Assembly (NCBI RefSeq): GCF_014699075.1 | Contig: NZ_JACXAB010000001.1 | Span: 62,001-126,000, forward strand | Source: Microvirga sp. | Lineage (GTDB): Bacteria; Pseudomonadota; Alphaproteobacteria; Rhizobiales; Beijerinckiaceae | Direction: 5' to 3' | DNA length: 64,000 nt | Part shown: piece after piece, positions 17,204-25,483 of the stretch | Position numbering within the stretch: the first letter of the stretch is position 1 | How the letters are laid out: the number at the start of each line of letters is the position of its first letter | The notes under the pieces: model-generated | Told to the model about the DNA's origin: nothing | The model's database searches: none | Seen by the model: only the letters and a program-made list of their open reading frames with translations | Position numbers and translations under genes: made by a program

Positions 17204-18079
17204 ATGTTCGAGACCTTTACCCATCGACGAATCGAAACGTCTGAGGCGATCATCAACCTGCGGGTCGGCGGCAGCGGTCCTCCCGTGCTTTTGCTGCATG
17301 GACATCCGCAGACACATGTCATGTGGCACAAGGTGGCGCCGCAACTCGCGGAGAGCTACACGATCGTGTGCGCCGACCTGCGCGGCTATGGCGACAGCTC
17401 CAAGCCTCCGACGAACGAGGAGCATGAACCCTACTCCAAGCGTGCCATGGCGCGTGATCAGGTGGAGGTGATGCAGGCCCTCGGCTTCGAGCACTTTGCA
17501 GTCGTCGGTCATGACCGTGGCGGACGCTGTGCCTACCGCATGGCCCTCGATCATCCGGATCGGATCGTGGCGCTGTCGGTTCTAGACATCATCCCGACGG
17601 CAGAGCACTTCCAGCGCACGGACATGGCCTTCGCCATGGGCTACTGGCACTGGTTCTTCCTCGCGCAGCCTCACCCTCTCCCGGAACGCCTGATCGCGTC
17701 GGATCCGGATGCCATCTATCTTCGCCGCGGGCGCTCGATGTTCGATGAAGAAGCCCTTGCCGAATACCGCCGCTGCTTCACCGATCCGGACACGATCCAC
17801 GCCATGTGCGAGGATTATCGCGCAGGCGCAACCATCGACATGCGCCTCGACGAGGAAGATCAGAGAGCCGGCCGGCGGATCCTATGCCCGGTGCAGGCCC
17901 TCTGGGGCCGCAGGAACGGGCTCGATCAATGGTATGACGTTCCGGACGTCTGGCGTGACTGGGCCGATCACGTGGATGGCCACGCCATCGATTGCGGCCA
18001 CTATCTTGCCGAGGAAGCGCCCGCGGACACGCTGGCGGCCCTGCAGCCATTCCTGGCCAAGGCTTTTGCACGCGAATAA
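17204..18079 (+). CDS. alpha/beta hydrolase resembling fluoroacetate dehalogenase
   Basis: A 291-residue alpha/beta hydrolase. The nucleophile turn is 'VGHDRGGR', so the nucleophile is Asp104, with Arg105 and Arg108 placed to bind a carboxylate. Asp128 ('LSVLDI') and His266 ('CGHYLAEEAP') complete a dehalogenase-type triad, and His149-Trp150 ('YWHWFF') match two halide-pocket residues of fluoroacetate dehalogenase. These positions agree closely with those I recall for the Burkholderia FAcD enzyme (D104, R105, R108, D128, H149, W150). The third pocket residue, a Tyr, I cannot place with confidence. Such enzymes hydrolyse 2-haloacids by an ester intermediate. Many genomic homologues have no known natural substrate. 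Confidence 0.8.
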   Translation: MFETFTHRRIETSEAIINLRVGGSGPPVLLLHGHPQTHVMWHKVAPQLAESYTIVCADLRGYGDSSKPPTNEEHEPYSKRAMARDQVEVMQALGFEHFAVVGHDRGGRCAYRMALDHPDRIVALSVLDIIPTAEHFQRTDMAFAMGYWHWFFLAQPHPLPERLIASDPDAIYLRRGRSMFDEEALAEYRRCFTDPDTIHAMCEDYRAGATIDMRLDEEDQRAGRRILCPVQALWGRRNGLDQWYDVPDVWRDWADHVDGHAIDCGHYLAEEAPADTLAALQPFLAKAFARE

Positions 18080-18088
18080 GATTTGAGC

Positions 18089-18190
18089 CCTCATCCTGAG
18101 GAGCCGCTGCAAGCGGCGTCTCGAAGGAGCTTCAAGAGAGCACTGGATCCTCCTTCGAGACGCCTGCTTTGCAGGCTCCTCAGGATGAGG
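18089..18190. repeat. palindromic dispersed repeat (CCTCATCCTGAGGAG type)
   Basis: Two 40-base arms (18089-18128 and 18151-18190) are imperfect inverted copies. They begin CCTCATCCTGAGGAG and end CTCCTCAGGATGAGG, with TCTCGAAGGA/TCCTTCGAGA at the inner ends. The whole can fold into a long cruciform or hairpin. Such elements occur in many copies between genes in rhizobial and methylobacterial genomes. It lies between two convergent genes. Confidence 0.75.
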
Positions 18191-18198
18191 CAAGTGTT

Positions 18199-18978
18199 TT
18201 ACGAACGAGCCTTCGAGAACGGGGCTATCCTGACGCCGTTCGCCTCCAGCTTCGTGCGGACCGTCCGTGCCATGGCGACCGCGCTCGGCTCGTCACCGTG
18301 CACGCAGATGGTGTCGATCTCGACCGGGATCCTTTTGCCGGACACCGTCGTGATCGCCCTGTCCTGGACGGCACGCAGAATGCGCTCCGCGGCAAACTCG
18401 GCATCGTGCAGCACGGAGCCGGGCTTCTTCCTGCTGGTGAGCGTGCCGTTGTCCTCATATGTGCGGTCGGCAAAAATCTCGCGAACGACCGGAATGCCGA
18501 TACTATGGGACGCCTTCTCCATCAGAAGGCCCGGCATGCACATGTTGATGAGGCTCGCATCAACCCCCTTGATCGCGCGGGCGATCGCGAGAGCGAGATC
18601 CTCGTCCTCATTGGCCATGTTGTTGAGCGCCCCGTGCACCTTCACATAGGTGACCTTGTGGCCCGCAAGCGAGGCCACGGCCTGCATGGCGCCGATCTGA
18701 TAGGCGATCATGCGCTCGATCTCGGCGGGAGAGTCGCCCCGTATCATACGGCGGCCGAAGCCGTGCAGATCGTTGAAGCCCGGATGCGCCCCGATGGCCA
18801 CGCCCTTGCGCTTCGCGATCTCCGCCGTACGGAACATGATGGACGGATCGCCCGCATGAAACCCGCAGGCGATGTTGGCGGACGATACGATGTCGAGCAT
18901 CGCCTCGTCGTCTCCCATCGGCCAGGGGCCGAAGCCTTCACCCATATCGCAGTTGAGATCGATGATCATGCTCGTCAC
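18199..18978 (-). CDS. pxpA: 5-oxoprolinase subunit PxpA (LamB/YcsF family)
   Basis: A protein of about 256-259 residues. '[14 protein letters not shown]' at the start, '[16 protein letters not shown]', '[15 protein letters not shown]' and '[10 protein letters not shown]' near the C-terminus are diagnostic of LamB/YcsF proteins. PxpA acts with PxpB and PxpC to cleave 5-oxoproline using ATP; neither partner is nearby. A GTG start (18978) overlaps the pncB stop as GTGA; the ATG at 18969 is also possible and begins right at the conserved 'MIIDLNCD'. Confidence 0.88.
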   Translation of the reverse strand: MTSMIIDLNCDMGEGFGPWPMGDDEAMLDIVSSANIACGFHAGDPSIMFRTAEIAKRKGVAIGAHPGFNDLHGFGRRMIRGDSPAEIERMIAYQIGAMQAVASLAGHKVTYVKVHGALNNMANEDEDLALAIARAIKGVDASLINMCMPGLLMEKASHSIGIPVVREIFADRTYEDNGTLTSRKKPGSVLHDAEFAAERILRAVQDRAITTVSGKRIPVEIDTICVHGDEPSAVAMARTVRTKLEANGVRIAPFSKARS

Positions 18979-20267
18979 ACCAGAACCGGTTTCGCCGCTT
19001 GTTCGCCCACGTGGAAGATGCGCTTGTAACGCTCGACTTCCGCTTTCGGCCCCATGGCCTTCGTGGGATTATCGGAGAGCTTCACCGTCGCGTTGCCATC
19101 AGCCGAGATGACCTTGCAGACGATGGAGATGGGATCGAGTTTTCCCTCAGGAGCCAGCCCACGAAAATCATTCGTGAGCAGCGTGCCCCAGCCATAGCCG
19201 ATGCGCATGCGCCCGCGGAAATGCCGGTGAATGCGCTCGATCACGTCCACGTCGAGGCCGTCGGAGAAGATCGCGAGTTTCTCGCGCGGGTTCTGCCCGC
19301 GCTGGCGCCACCATTCGATGGCCTCCTCGCCGCCCTCGATCGGATCCTTGGAATCGACACGGATGCCGGTCCAGGCAGGTACCCAATCGGGCGCGTTCTG
19401 CAGGAAGTTCGTGGTGCCGTAGGTATCGGGCAGGATGACGAGCAGGTTGCCCTCGTAATCCTCCTGCCAATCCGACAGCACGTCGTAAGGGGATCGGGCG
19501 AGTTCCTCGTCGGATTCGGCCAAGGCCGCATAAACCATGGGAAGCTCATGGGCATTCGTGCCCACGGCCTCCACCTCCTGGCGCAGGGCGATCAGGCAAT
19601 TGGACGTTCCGAGGAAGGACGATCCAAGCCCTTCCATCATGGCCTGCACGCACCAGTCCTGCCAGAGAAAACCATGGCGGCGACGGGTGCCAAAATCGGC
19701 GATGGAAAGGTCCGGCAGGCTTTTAAGGCGCTCGATCTTCTCCCAGACCCGGGTCATGGCGCGGGCATAGAGCACCTGCAGCTCGAACTTGCCCATTCCT
19801 CTGAGGACACCACGCGAGCGCAGCTCGTTGAGAATCGCGAGCGCCGGGATCTCCCACATGGTGGTCTCGATCCAGGGGCCGTGGAAGGTCAGGACGTACT
19901 GCCCATCCTCCTTCTCCAGCAGATATTCCGGAAAGCGGAAGGTCTCGAGCCAGTCCATGAACTCCGGCGAGAACATCTGCCGCTTGCCGTAGAAGGTGTT
20001 GCCCCGCAGCCAGGTGGACTCGCCCCGGGTCAATCGCAAACTGCGCACATGATCGAGTTGCTCGCGCAACTCGCCGGCATCGATGATGTCGGCCAGGCGA
20101 ATGCGCGTGGTCCGGTTGTGAATGCCGAACGTCACCTGCACGTCGCGATGGCGTCGAAAGATCGTTTGCGCCATCAGCAACTTGTAGAAATCCGTATCCA
20201 GAACCGACCGGACGATCGGGTCGATCTTCCAGGTATGGTTGTAGACGCGGGTCGCGATGTCCGCCAT
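18975..20267 (-). CDS. pncB: nicotinate phosphoribosyltransferase
   Basis: A 430-residue enzyme that makes nicotinate mononucleotide from nicotinate and PRPP in NAD salvage. '[18 protein letters not shown]' near the N-terminus, '[15 protein letters not shown]' (with the His that becomes phosphorylated in the family) and the phosphate-binding '[11 protein letters not shown]' and '[12 protein letters not shown]' are clear. The ATG at 20267 has an AAGGAG site 6 bases upstream; an upstream in-frame start at 20288 lacks one. It overlaps pxpA, which is translated next. Confidence 0.93.
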   Translation of the reverse strand: MADIATRVYNHTWKIDPIVRSVLDTDFYKLLMAQTIFRRHRDVQVTFGIHNRTTRIRLADIIDAGELREQLDHVRSLRLTRGESTWLRGNTFYGKRQMFSPEFMDWLETFRFPEYLLEKEDGQYVLTFHGPWIETTMWEIPALAILNELRSRGVLRGMGKFELQVLYARAMTRVWEKIERLKSLPDLSIADFGTRRRHGFLWQDWCVQAMMEGLGSSFLGTSNCLIALRQEVEAVGTNAHELPMVYAALAESDEELARSPYDVLSDWQEDYEGNLLVILPDTYGTTNFLQNAPDWVPAWTGIRVDSKDPIEGGEEAIEWWRQRGQNPREKLAIFSDGLDVDVIERIHRHFRGRMRIGYGWGTLLTNDFRGLAPEGKLDPISIVCKVISADGNATVKLSDNPTKAMGPKAEVERYKRIFHVGEQAAKPVLV

Positions 20268-20362
20268 CGCCTGCTCCTTGCCACTCACGGGGAGCAGGAC
20301 AATAGCGAAGGCCTGCTCATGATGAAAGGGTGCCCGGCTACAAGGGCGGGGGCAGACACAGC

Positions 20363-20692
20363 TTAAGGCGGCAGGACGTCGACCTGGATCGAGGCGTAAT
20401 AGGCCGCCACATCGGCAATGTCCTCGTCGGACAGTTCCTTTGCTACAATGTTCATCGACTCGTTCTTGCGCTCGCCCGATTTGTAGGCCGCGAGGCTTCT
20501 GACGAGGTAGCTTTCGAGCTGACCTGCGAGGTTGGGCGATTCAGGGTTTTTCGAGAGGCCATCGAGCCCATGGCAGCCCTGACAGGTGGTGAGTTTCTGG
20601 CGCCCTGCCCTCGCGTCGCCAGCCTCTGCGCCTGCAAGCCCGAATGCTGTCAGAAACGCTCCAGACGCCGCAAGGACGATCAAAAACCTCAT
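20363..20692 (-). CDS. periplasmic cytochrome c (c553-like)
   Basis: A 109-residue protein with a signal peptide ending 'GAEA' near residue 24. The haem site is 'CQGCH' and the likely axial Met is in '[12 protein letters not shown]'. '[16 protein letters not shown]' is the usual C-terminal helix of small class-I cytochromes c. The ATG at 20692 has a GGAGAG site. It lies 55 bases downstream of the sugar dehydrogenase gene and probably takes its electrons. Confidence 0.9.
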   Translation of the reverse strand: MRFLIVLAASGAFLTAFGLAGAEAGDARAGRQKLTTCQGCHGLDGLSKNPESPNLAGQLESYLVRSLAAYKSGERKNESMNIVAKELSDEDIADVAAYYASIQVDVLPP

Positions 20693-20747
20693 GATGATCT
20701 CTCCGGAAAGAACAGGCGCGTCCCTGACGCGCCTGTCTAAAGGGGCT

Positions 20748-22010
20748 TTACCGGCCTTCATGGGAAATGCGGTAGACGGCACCGGCGGTGTCGTCGGAGA
20801 CGAGCAGAGACCCGTCAGGCAGCATGGCCACATCCACGGGCCGGCCGAGATACTCGCCGTTTTCCGTGAGCCACCCCTCCGCGAAGACCTGCGGCTTGTC
20901 CGCCGTGCCGTCCGGCTTGACCGGGGTGAACATCACCCGCGCGCCGATCGGCTTGGTGCGGTTCCAGGAGCCGTGCTGGGCCGAGAAGATGCCCCCCTGA
21001 TAGGTCTGGGGAAACATCCGACCCGTGTAGAACATCATGCCAAGATCGGCCGCATGAGGATCCGTCTCCGCTTGCGGCCCGACAACGCCTGCCGGCACCT
21101 GATCGTCCTTGTATTCGACCGTGCGAACCGTGCCGCCACCATAATAAGGGAAGCCGAAGTTCTGCCCCATGTTGGCGATCCGGTTGATCTCGCCGGGAGG
21201 CTGATCGTCACCCATGCCGTCGACCTGGTTATCGGTGAACCACAGGGACTTGTCAGCCGGGTTGAAATCCATGCCGACGGAGTTGCGGATGCCCGTTGCG
21301 TAGACTTCGCGGTTCTTGCCGTCCTGATCCATGCGGATGACGCCGCCGATCCCCGTGCGCTTGTAGAGATCCAGCTTCTCCTTCGCCGGCACGTTGAAGG
21401 GCTGACCCAGGGCAACATAGAGCTTGTTGTCAGGCCCGATCCGGCAGACGCGCGCCGTATGGTTGAAGCTTTCCTCAGAGGGCGGGATCAGATCCCCTTG
21501 CTTTGCGACGACAAAGGCGGCGACGTCCGGACCCTCATAGAAAAACTCCGCAGCCGGAAACTGCAGAACACGGTTCTGCTCCACCACGTAGAGCATACCG
21601 TCACGCGAGAAGCAGACGCCGTTCGGGATCTTCATCGCAATCGACGGAGCGAACTGCTTCACCTCGTCCGCAACACGATCCTTGTCGCGGTCCGTCACCA
21701 CATAGACATTGTTCTTCCTCGTGCCGACGAAGACCACACCGGCATTAGGGCCGACCGCCATATGGCGGGCATCCGGCACAACGGCGTAGAGTTCGATCTT
21801 GAAGCCGGCTGGAAGCTTGATCTTTTCGAGATTGCGCCGCAGCGCATCCGCGCGGCGGCCCTCCTGAGCAACGGGCCTTGGTTCTTCAGTTCCGGTACTT
21901 TGAAAAGACGTCAGCTTCTCGAGATTGCTCGAAGGCTGAGTGGAGGGCTGGGCAAGACTGGCGGACGCAAGAGCAACAATGGAACCAGCAGCAAGCAGGA
22001 TGGACTTCAT
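20748..22010 (-). CDS. PQQ-type sugar (sorbosone) dehydrogenase
   Basis: A 420-residue secreted protein with a signal peptide ending 'ASLAQ' and GGAGGAAACG before the ATG. The sequence has the repeated beta-propeller strands of soluble glucose/sorbosone dehydrogenases: 'FKIELYAVVPDARHMAVGPNAGVVFVGT', 'IAMKIPNGVCFSRDGMLYVVEQNRVL', 'RNSVGMDFNPADKSLWFTDNQVDGMGDD' region and 'PVDVAMLPDGSLLVSDDTAGAVYRI' at the end. It should oxidise a sugar or related alcohol in the periplasm with PQQ, handing electrons to the adjacent cytochrome c. The actual substrate cannot be told. Confidence 0.85.
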   Translation of the reverse strand: MKSILLAAGSIVALASASLAQPSTQPSSNLEKLTSFQSTGTEEPRPVAQEGRRADALRRNLEKIKLPAGFKIELYAVVPDARHMAVGPNAGVVFVGTRKNNVYVVTDRDKDRVADEVKQFAPSIAMKIPNGVCFSRDGMLYVVEQNRVLQFPAAEFFYEGPDVAAFVVAKQGDLIPPSEESFNHTARVCRIGPDNKLYVALGQPFNVPAKEKLDLYKRTGIGGVIRMDQDGKNREVYATGIRNSVGMDFNPADKSLWFTDNQVDGMGDDQPPGEINRIANMGQNFGFPYYGGGTVRTVEYKDDQVPAGVVGPQAETDPHAADLGMMFYTGRMFPQTYQGGIFSAQHGSWNRTKPIGARVMFTPVKPDGTADKPQVFAEGWLTENGEYLGRPVDVAMLPDGSLLVSDDTAGAVYRISHEGR

Positions 22011-22142
22011 CGTTTCCTCCCAAGAGCGCCCCCTTGCAGTTCTTTGTTATAGTCGTTGCGCGGATTATCTCCGTCTTGGGCAATGGCCGAGTCTTCAATA
22101 CACATAAGCTTATGACGTAGAGGTAGACGAAGTAAATATAAA

Positions 22143-22166
22143 GAAAAGGGGCCGCGAAGCGACCCC
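22143..22166 (-). terminator. intrinsic terminator for the PNPOx-like gene
   Basis: Read on the minus strand, an 8-base stem GGGGTCGC/GCGGCCCC (one G-U pair) with a 3-base loop is followed by TTTTC. It starts 27 bases after the stop codon of the gene at 22193-22696. Confidence 0.75.
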
Positions 22167-22192
22167 GACTACGCTCTGCGTTGCGAGCATGA

Positions 22193-22696
22193 TCAACTTA
22201 AGTTGACTTTTGCCTGATCGCCGGGCTTTGGCGACTCGCCCGTCACGACGGCCTTCGCGTAGCCGTAGAGATGCACCAGGGTCGAGGACGGGCTGTCCCA
22301 GTATTCACCCTTTATGGGATGAACACGGATCAGAGCGATCTGCGGATCGTCCGCGCCTTTCGGGAACCAGGCGCGCATGGGCTCGGACCATTTCTCCTCG
22401 ATCTTCGCCTTGTCGCGCACGATCTCGGCCTTGCCGGACACCGACACATAGGTCTGGCTGCTCGGATCGCCGTAGGCGAGGTTGACCTCGCTGTCGCGGG
22501 AAATCTCAGTCATCTTGGGAGACTGGATCTGAGTGAAGAACCATAGATCACCATGCTCGTCCGCCTCCTGGCTGTGCATGGGCCGGCTGTGCAGGGTACC
22601 GTCAGTGTCGACGGTGGTCATCATGGCGATCTTCACGTCCTTGATCAGATCGTAAAGCTTCGCAGCATTCGGGTCGTTATGGCCGTGCTGGTGCAT
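22193..22696 (-). CDS. pyridoxamine 5'-phosphate oxidase-like general stress protein
   Basis: A 167-residue protein of the split-barrel flavin-binding family. 'VKIAMMTTVDTDGTLHSRPMHSQ', 'DLWFFTQIQSPKMTEI' and 'VNLAYGDPSSQTYVSVSGKAEIV' are the typical blocks of general stress protein 26-like members. It likely binds FMN or FAD; no substrate is known for this subgroup. AGGAG lies before the ATG, and a partial EcfG-like promoter about 95 bases upstream fits a stress role. Confidence 0.87.
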   Translation of the reverse strand: MHQHGHNDPNAAKLYDLIKDVKIAMMTTVDTDGTLHSRPMHSQEADEHGDLWFFTQIQSPKMTEISRDSEVNLAYGDPSSQTYVSVSGKAEIVRDKAKIEEKWSEPMRAWFPKGADDPQIALIRVHPIKGEYWDSPSSTLVHLYGYAKAVVTGESPKPGDQAKVNLS

Positions 22697-22790
22697 TCTC
22701 GTCTCCTCGATTGATGTCGTACGCCCGGGATGTGATCAGCGAAGGCAGCCACTCGGCCGGTCGAGCCGGCTCCCGAGGGATCGGGTGAAC

Positions 22791-22815
22791 AACGGACAAG
22801 GTGAGCTTTGGTTCG
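22791..22815 (-). promoter_or_regulatory. possible EcfG-type promoter (one mismatch)
   Basis: On the minus strand CGAAC, 16 bases, CGTT. The -35 differs from GGAAC at its first base. It points to the PNPOx-like stress gene starting at 22696. Weak alone, but two other stress genes in this window have similar boxes. Confidence 0.35.
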
Positions 22816-22914
22816 GAATACCGCCTCTTCTCAGCGGGAATGGCTTAACGAACCGCCCGGCAGCCTATAGATGTCACCGAAGACCACGCCTCGAATGGCC
22901 CAGGAGATAACAAA

Positions 22915-24042
22915 GTGGCGATCACCCGTGAGCATGTGCTGCAGGCTCTGTCGACCGTACCGGTCGACGCGAACGGAACCAACCTTGTGGCGTCGGGACG
23001 CCTGTCCGATGTGGTCGTGGACGATGCCGGCCGGGTCATGTTCTCGATCACCATCGATCCGTCCGAAGCGGCAAACATGGAGCGCGTGCGTCAGGCTGCG
23101 GTGACGGCCGTGCAAGGCTTGCCGGCGGTCAAAGGCGTCTTTGCCAGCCTGACGGCCGACCGGCCGACCGGTTCGGGCGGCTCAGCGTCCGCCTCCGATG
23201 CGCCCCAGCGCCCCCGCTCGGCAGCACAGCCCAAGAACCAGCGCATCCCAGGCGTGCAGCACGTGATCGCCGTGGCGTCGGGCAAAGGCGGCGTGGGCAA
23301 GTCCACCACCGCCTGCAACCTTGCTCTCGGCCTGAAAGCCCTTGGATTGAAGGTTGGCCTGCTCGACGCCGACATCTACGGCCCGTCCATGCCGAAGCTC
23401 CTCGGCATCCAGGGCAAGCCGCGCCTGCTGGAGAACCGCATCCTGGAGCCTATGGAGGCCTACGGGATCAAGGTCATGTCCATCGGCTTCCTGGTGGAGG
23501 AAGAAGCCGCCATGATTTGGCGCGGTCCGATGGTGATGTCGGCCATCACCCAGATGCTGCGGGAGGTCGCCTGGGGCGACCTCGACGTGCTCGTGGTCGA
23601 CATGCCGCCTGGTACAGGCGATGCCCAGCTCACCATGGCTCAGGCGACGCCTCTGGCCGGTGCGGTGATCGTGTCCACGCCTCAAGACCTCGCCCTCATC
23701 GATGCGCGACGTGGAGTGTCCATGTTCAAGCGGGTGGAGATCCCGATCCTCGGCATTGTCGAGAACATGGCGACCTTCGTCTGCCCCCATTGCGGACAGA
23801 GCTCGCACATCTTCGGCCATGGCGGGGCACGGGACGAGGCGGCACGTCTCGGCGTGCCGTTCCTCGGCGAGGTTCCGCTCAACATGACGATCCGCGAGTT
23901 GTCCGATGCCGGCCGGCCCGTCGTCGTTGCCGAGCCGGAAGGACCGCATGCCCGCATCTACAAAGATATGGCGCAGGAGGTCTGGACTGGGCTCTCGGGC
24001 GGGGCTGCCGCACGTCCTGCTCCGCGCATCGTCATCGAGTGA
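22915..24042 (+). CDS. apbC: Mrp/ApbC family Fe-S cluster carrier ATPase
   Basis: A 375-residue protein. The N-terminal 90 residues are a DUF59/FSCA domain ('VLQALSTVPVDANG'), followed by a Pro/Ser-rich linker and a P-loop ATPase with the deviant Walker A 'SGKGGVGKSTTACN'. 'FVCPHCGQSSHIFGHGG' supplies the CxxC that holds a transferable [4Fe-4S] cluster. The GTG start has CAGGAG upstream. It overlaps mobA by GTGA. ApbC proteins deliver Fe-S clusters to apoproteins, which matches its link here with molybdenum-cofactor and sulfur-transfer genes. Confidence 0.92.
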   Translation: MAITREHVLQALSTVPVDANGTNLVASGRLSDVVVDDAGRVMFSITIDPSEAANMERVRQAAVTAVQGLPAVKGVFASLTADRPTGSGGSASASDAPQRPRSAAQPKNQRIPGVQHVIAVASGKGGVGKSTTACNLALGLKALGLKVGLLDADIYGPSMPKLLGIQGKPRLLENRILEPMEAYGIKVMSIGFLVEEEAAMIWRGPMVMSAITQMLREVAWGDLDVLVVDMPPGTGDAQLTMAQATPLAGAVIVSTPQDLALIDARRGVSMFKRVEIPILGIVENMATFVCPHCGQSSHIFGHGGARDEAARLGVPFLGEVPLNMTIRELSDAGRPVVVAEPEGPHARIYKDMAQEVWTGLSGGAAARPAPRIVIE

Positions 24043-24692
24043 GCGCACACGGCATAAGCCTGCGCCCTCCGACTCTCGGCGTCATTCTGGCGGGCGGGCT
24101 CTCCCGGCGTATGGGCGGCGACGATAAGGCTCTTCTGCCCCTCGCAGGGCGGCCTTTGGTGGAGCACGTGGCTGAGCGCCTTGTGCCGCAATGCGAGAGC
24201 GTCATTCTCAATGCCAATGGAGACCCTTCCCGGTTCAAGGGGCTGCCGTTTGCGGTCGTTCCGGATTCTGTTCCGGACCATCCAGGGCCGCTCGCCGGCA
24301 TCCTAACTGCCCTTGAGTGGAGTGCGGTTAATCGACCGAATATCGCTTGGGTTGTGAGCGTAGCGGCCGACACACCCTTTATACCGCGGGATTTGGTGCT
24401 GCGGCTGCACGAGGCATGCAACGAGACCGGTAAGCCCATCGCCTGCGGCGCATCGGGCTCACAGGTGCATTTCGCCGTGGGCCTCTGGCCTGTCCCGCTG
24501 CGGCACGATCTACGGCAGGCTCTCGTGAGCCAAGGTACGCGCAGCATCCGGGATTGGCTCCGCCGTCATGGGCATGCAGAGGCCTCCTGGCCGGTCGAGC
24601 CCGCCGACCCCTTCTTCAACATCAACACGCCCGAGGATCTGAGGCATGCGGAGATTCTGGCCGGCAGGAGAGGATTGAATGACAGAGCTTGA
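24039..24692 (+). CDS. mobA: molybdenum cofactor guanylyltransferase
   Basis: A 217-residue enzyme that links GMP from GTP to molybdopterin to make the MGD form of the cofactor. The nucleotide-binding motif 'ILAGGLSRRMGGDDKALL' (LAGGxxxRMGxxK) stands near residues 16-33, and 'SVAADTPFIP' carries the metal-binding Asp. The start is a GTG inside the apbC stop (GTGA); the same frame extends far upstream but only as a shadow of apbC. It overlaps the tusA-like gene by 14 bases. Confidence 0.9.
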   Translation: MSAHGISLRPPTLGVILAGGLSRRMGGDDKALLPLAGRPLVEHVAERLVPQCESVILNANGDPSRFKGLPFAVVPDSVPDHPGPLAGILTALEWSAVNRPNIAWVVSVAADTPFIPRDLVLRLHEACNETGKPIACGASGSQVHFAVGLWPVPLRHDLRQALVSQGTRSIRDWLRRHGHAEASWPVEPADPFFNINTPEDLRHAEILAGRRGLNDRA

Positions 24693-24909
24693 TCTGTCCG
24701 GCCTGAAATGCCCCTTGCCGGTTCTGCGAACCCGCAAAGTTCTCCGTGCCTTGCAGCCCGGCGACCTGCTGAGGGTCGTCTGCACGGACCCCCTGGCCGG
24801 AATCGATGTTCCGAACCTGATCCGCGAAACCGGCGACATCCTGGAGGATCAGCAGCAGGAGAACAGCACCATCAGTTTCCTCATCCGCAAGGCCAACCCG
24901 CTTGCATGA
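24679..24909 (+). CDS. TusA-family sulfur carrier protein
   Basis: A 76-residue protein with the 'LSGLKCPLPVLRTRK' signature; Cys11 in the CPxP motif carries a persulfide. 'VVCTDPLAGIDVPNLI' is the second conserved block. TusA proteins shuttle sulfur to tRNA thiolation, molybdenum-cofactor and Fe-S pathways. The overlap with mobA and proximity to apbC suggest a role in cofactor assembly. Confidence 0.92.
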   Translation: MTELDLSGLKCPLPVLRTRKVLRALQPGDLLRVVCTDPLAGIDVPNLIRETGDILEDQQQENSTISFLIRKANPLA

Positions 24910-24932
24910 AAAAGGCCCGGATGAACCGGGCC
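24909..24932 (-). terminator. intrinsic terminator for csbD gene
   Basis: Read on the minus strand, GGCCCGG-ttcat-CCGGGCC is followed by five T residues. It ends csbD transcription and, in the other direction, gives a stem after tusA without a T-run. The first base coincides with the last base of the tusA-like stop codon. Confidence 0.8.
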
Positions 24933-24954
24933 CCTTCCTATCGTTTTCTGACGA

Positions 24955-25131
24955 TCAGGTGTCCTTGCGGAGCGAGTCCTTGATGCCACCGATGGTGTTC
25001 TGGATCTTACCTTCGGTCTTATCCATCTTGCCCTCGGTTTCCAGCTTCGAGTCGCCCAGAGCCTTGCCGAGCCCCTCCTTCATCCGACCCTTGACATTCT
25101 TCATGCTGCCTTCGCTACGATCGCGATCCAT
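24955..25131 (-). CDS. CsbD family stress protein
   Basis: A 58-residue hydrophilic protein: 'MKNVKGRMKEGLGKALGDSKLE' and 'EGKMDKTEGKIQNTIGG' are the CsbD repeats of Lys/Gly-rich amphipathic segments. The ATG at 25131 follows AGGAGAGAGAC. CsbD proteins are strongly induced in general stress; their activity is unknown. An EcfG-like promoter stands 34 bases upstream. A longer frame to 25227 has no ribosome site and runs through this promoter. Confidence 0.9.
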   Translation of the reverse strand: MDRDRSEGSMKNVKGRMKEGLGKALGDSKLETEGKMDKTEGKIQNTIGGIKDSLRKDT

Positions 25132-25483
25132 GTGTCTCTCTCCTATAAAGCTATCTGAGATGAAAACGCCTGAGCGAGAGATCGGTTTCGTTTGATAGTG
25201 AAAGTTGCTTCCAAGTAGATTGCGCACTCGTCCAAAGCTAATCGACTGTCATCGATGGTGGAGATTCGTGTAACAACAGGAAACTAATTCCATTTTATCT
25301 AACGATGATCGCGCGGTCGCTCATAAGTAATTTCAAAATTCCTAAGTCAAGCTATTTAATCTGCTTCGTCGCATTCAACGGGCTTATCTTGGCCATTCCT
25401 CCAACAGGGCATGGACAAAGGCTGCTCCTGCGCTACTTCGGACCGAGCTCAATATAAATGTTATAAAGTTATAGACTTTCACT
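25132..25483. other. AT-rich region between csbD and the histidine kinase
   Basis: 352 bases between divergent genes. It carries the csbD promoter at 25165-25189 and a long AT-rich part (25280-25360). Near 25450 the run AATATAAATGTTATAAAGTTATA precedes the kinase start and may hold its promoter. No further gene is supported. Confidence 0.5.
25165..25189 (-). promoter_or_regulatory. EcfG-type promoter of csbD (one mismatch)
   Basis: On the minus strand GAAAC, 16 bases, CGTT. The -10 is exact, the -35 has one change from GGAAC. The -10 lies 34 bases before the csbD ATG, a normal leader length. CsbD-type genes are classic members of general stress regulons. Confidence 0.55.

Noticed and set aside
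18999..20366. Plus-strand frame of 455 codons opposite pncB
   Set aside because: Shadow of pncB; product without any family feature.
22193..22206. 14-base perfect palindrome TCAACTTAAGTTGA
   Set aside because: It lies over the last codons and stop of the PNPOx-like gene; probably chance, with no regulatory position.
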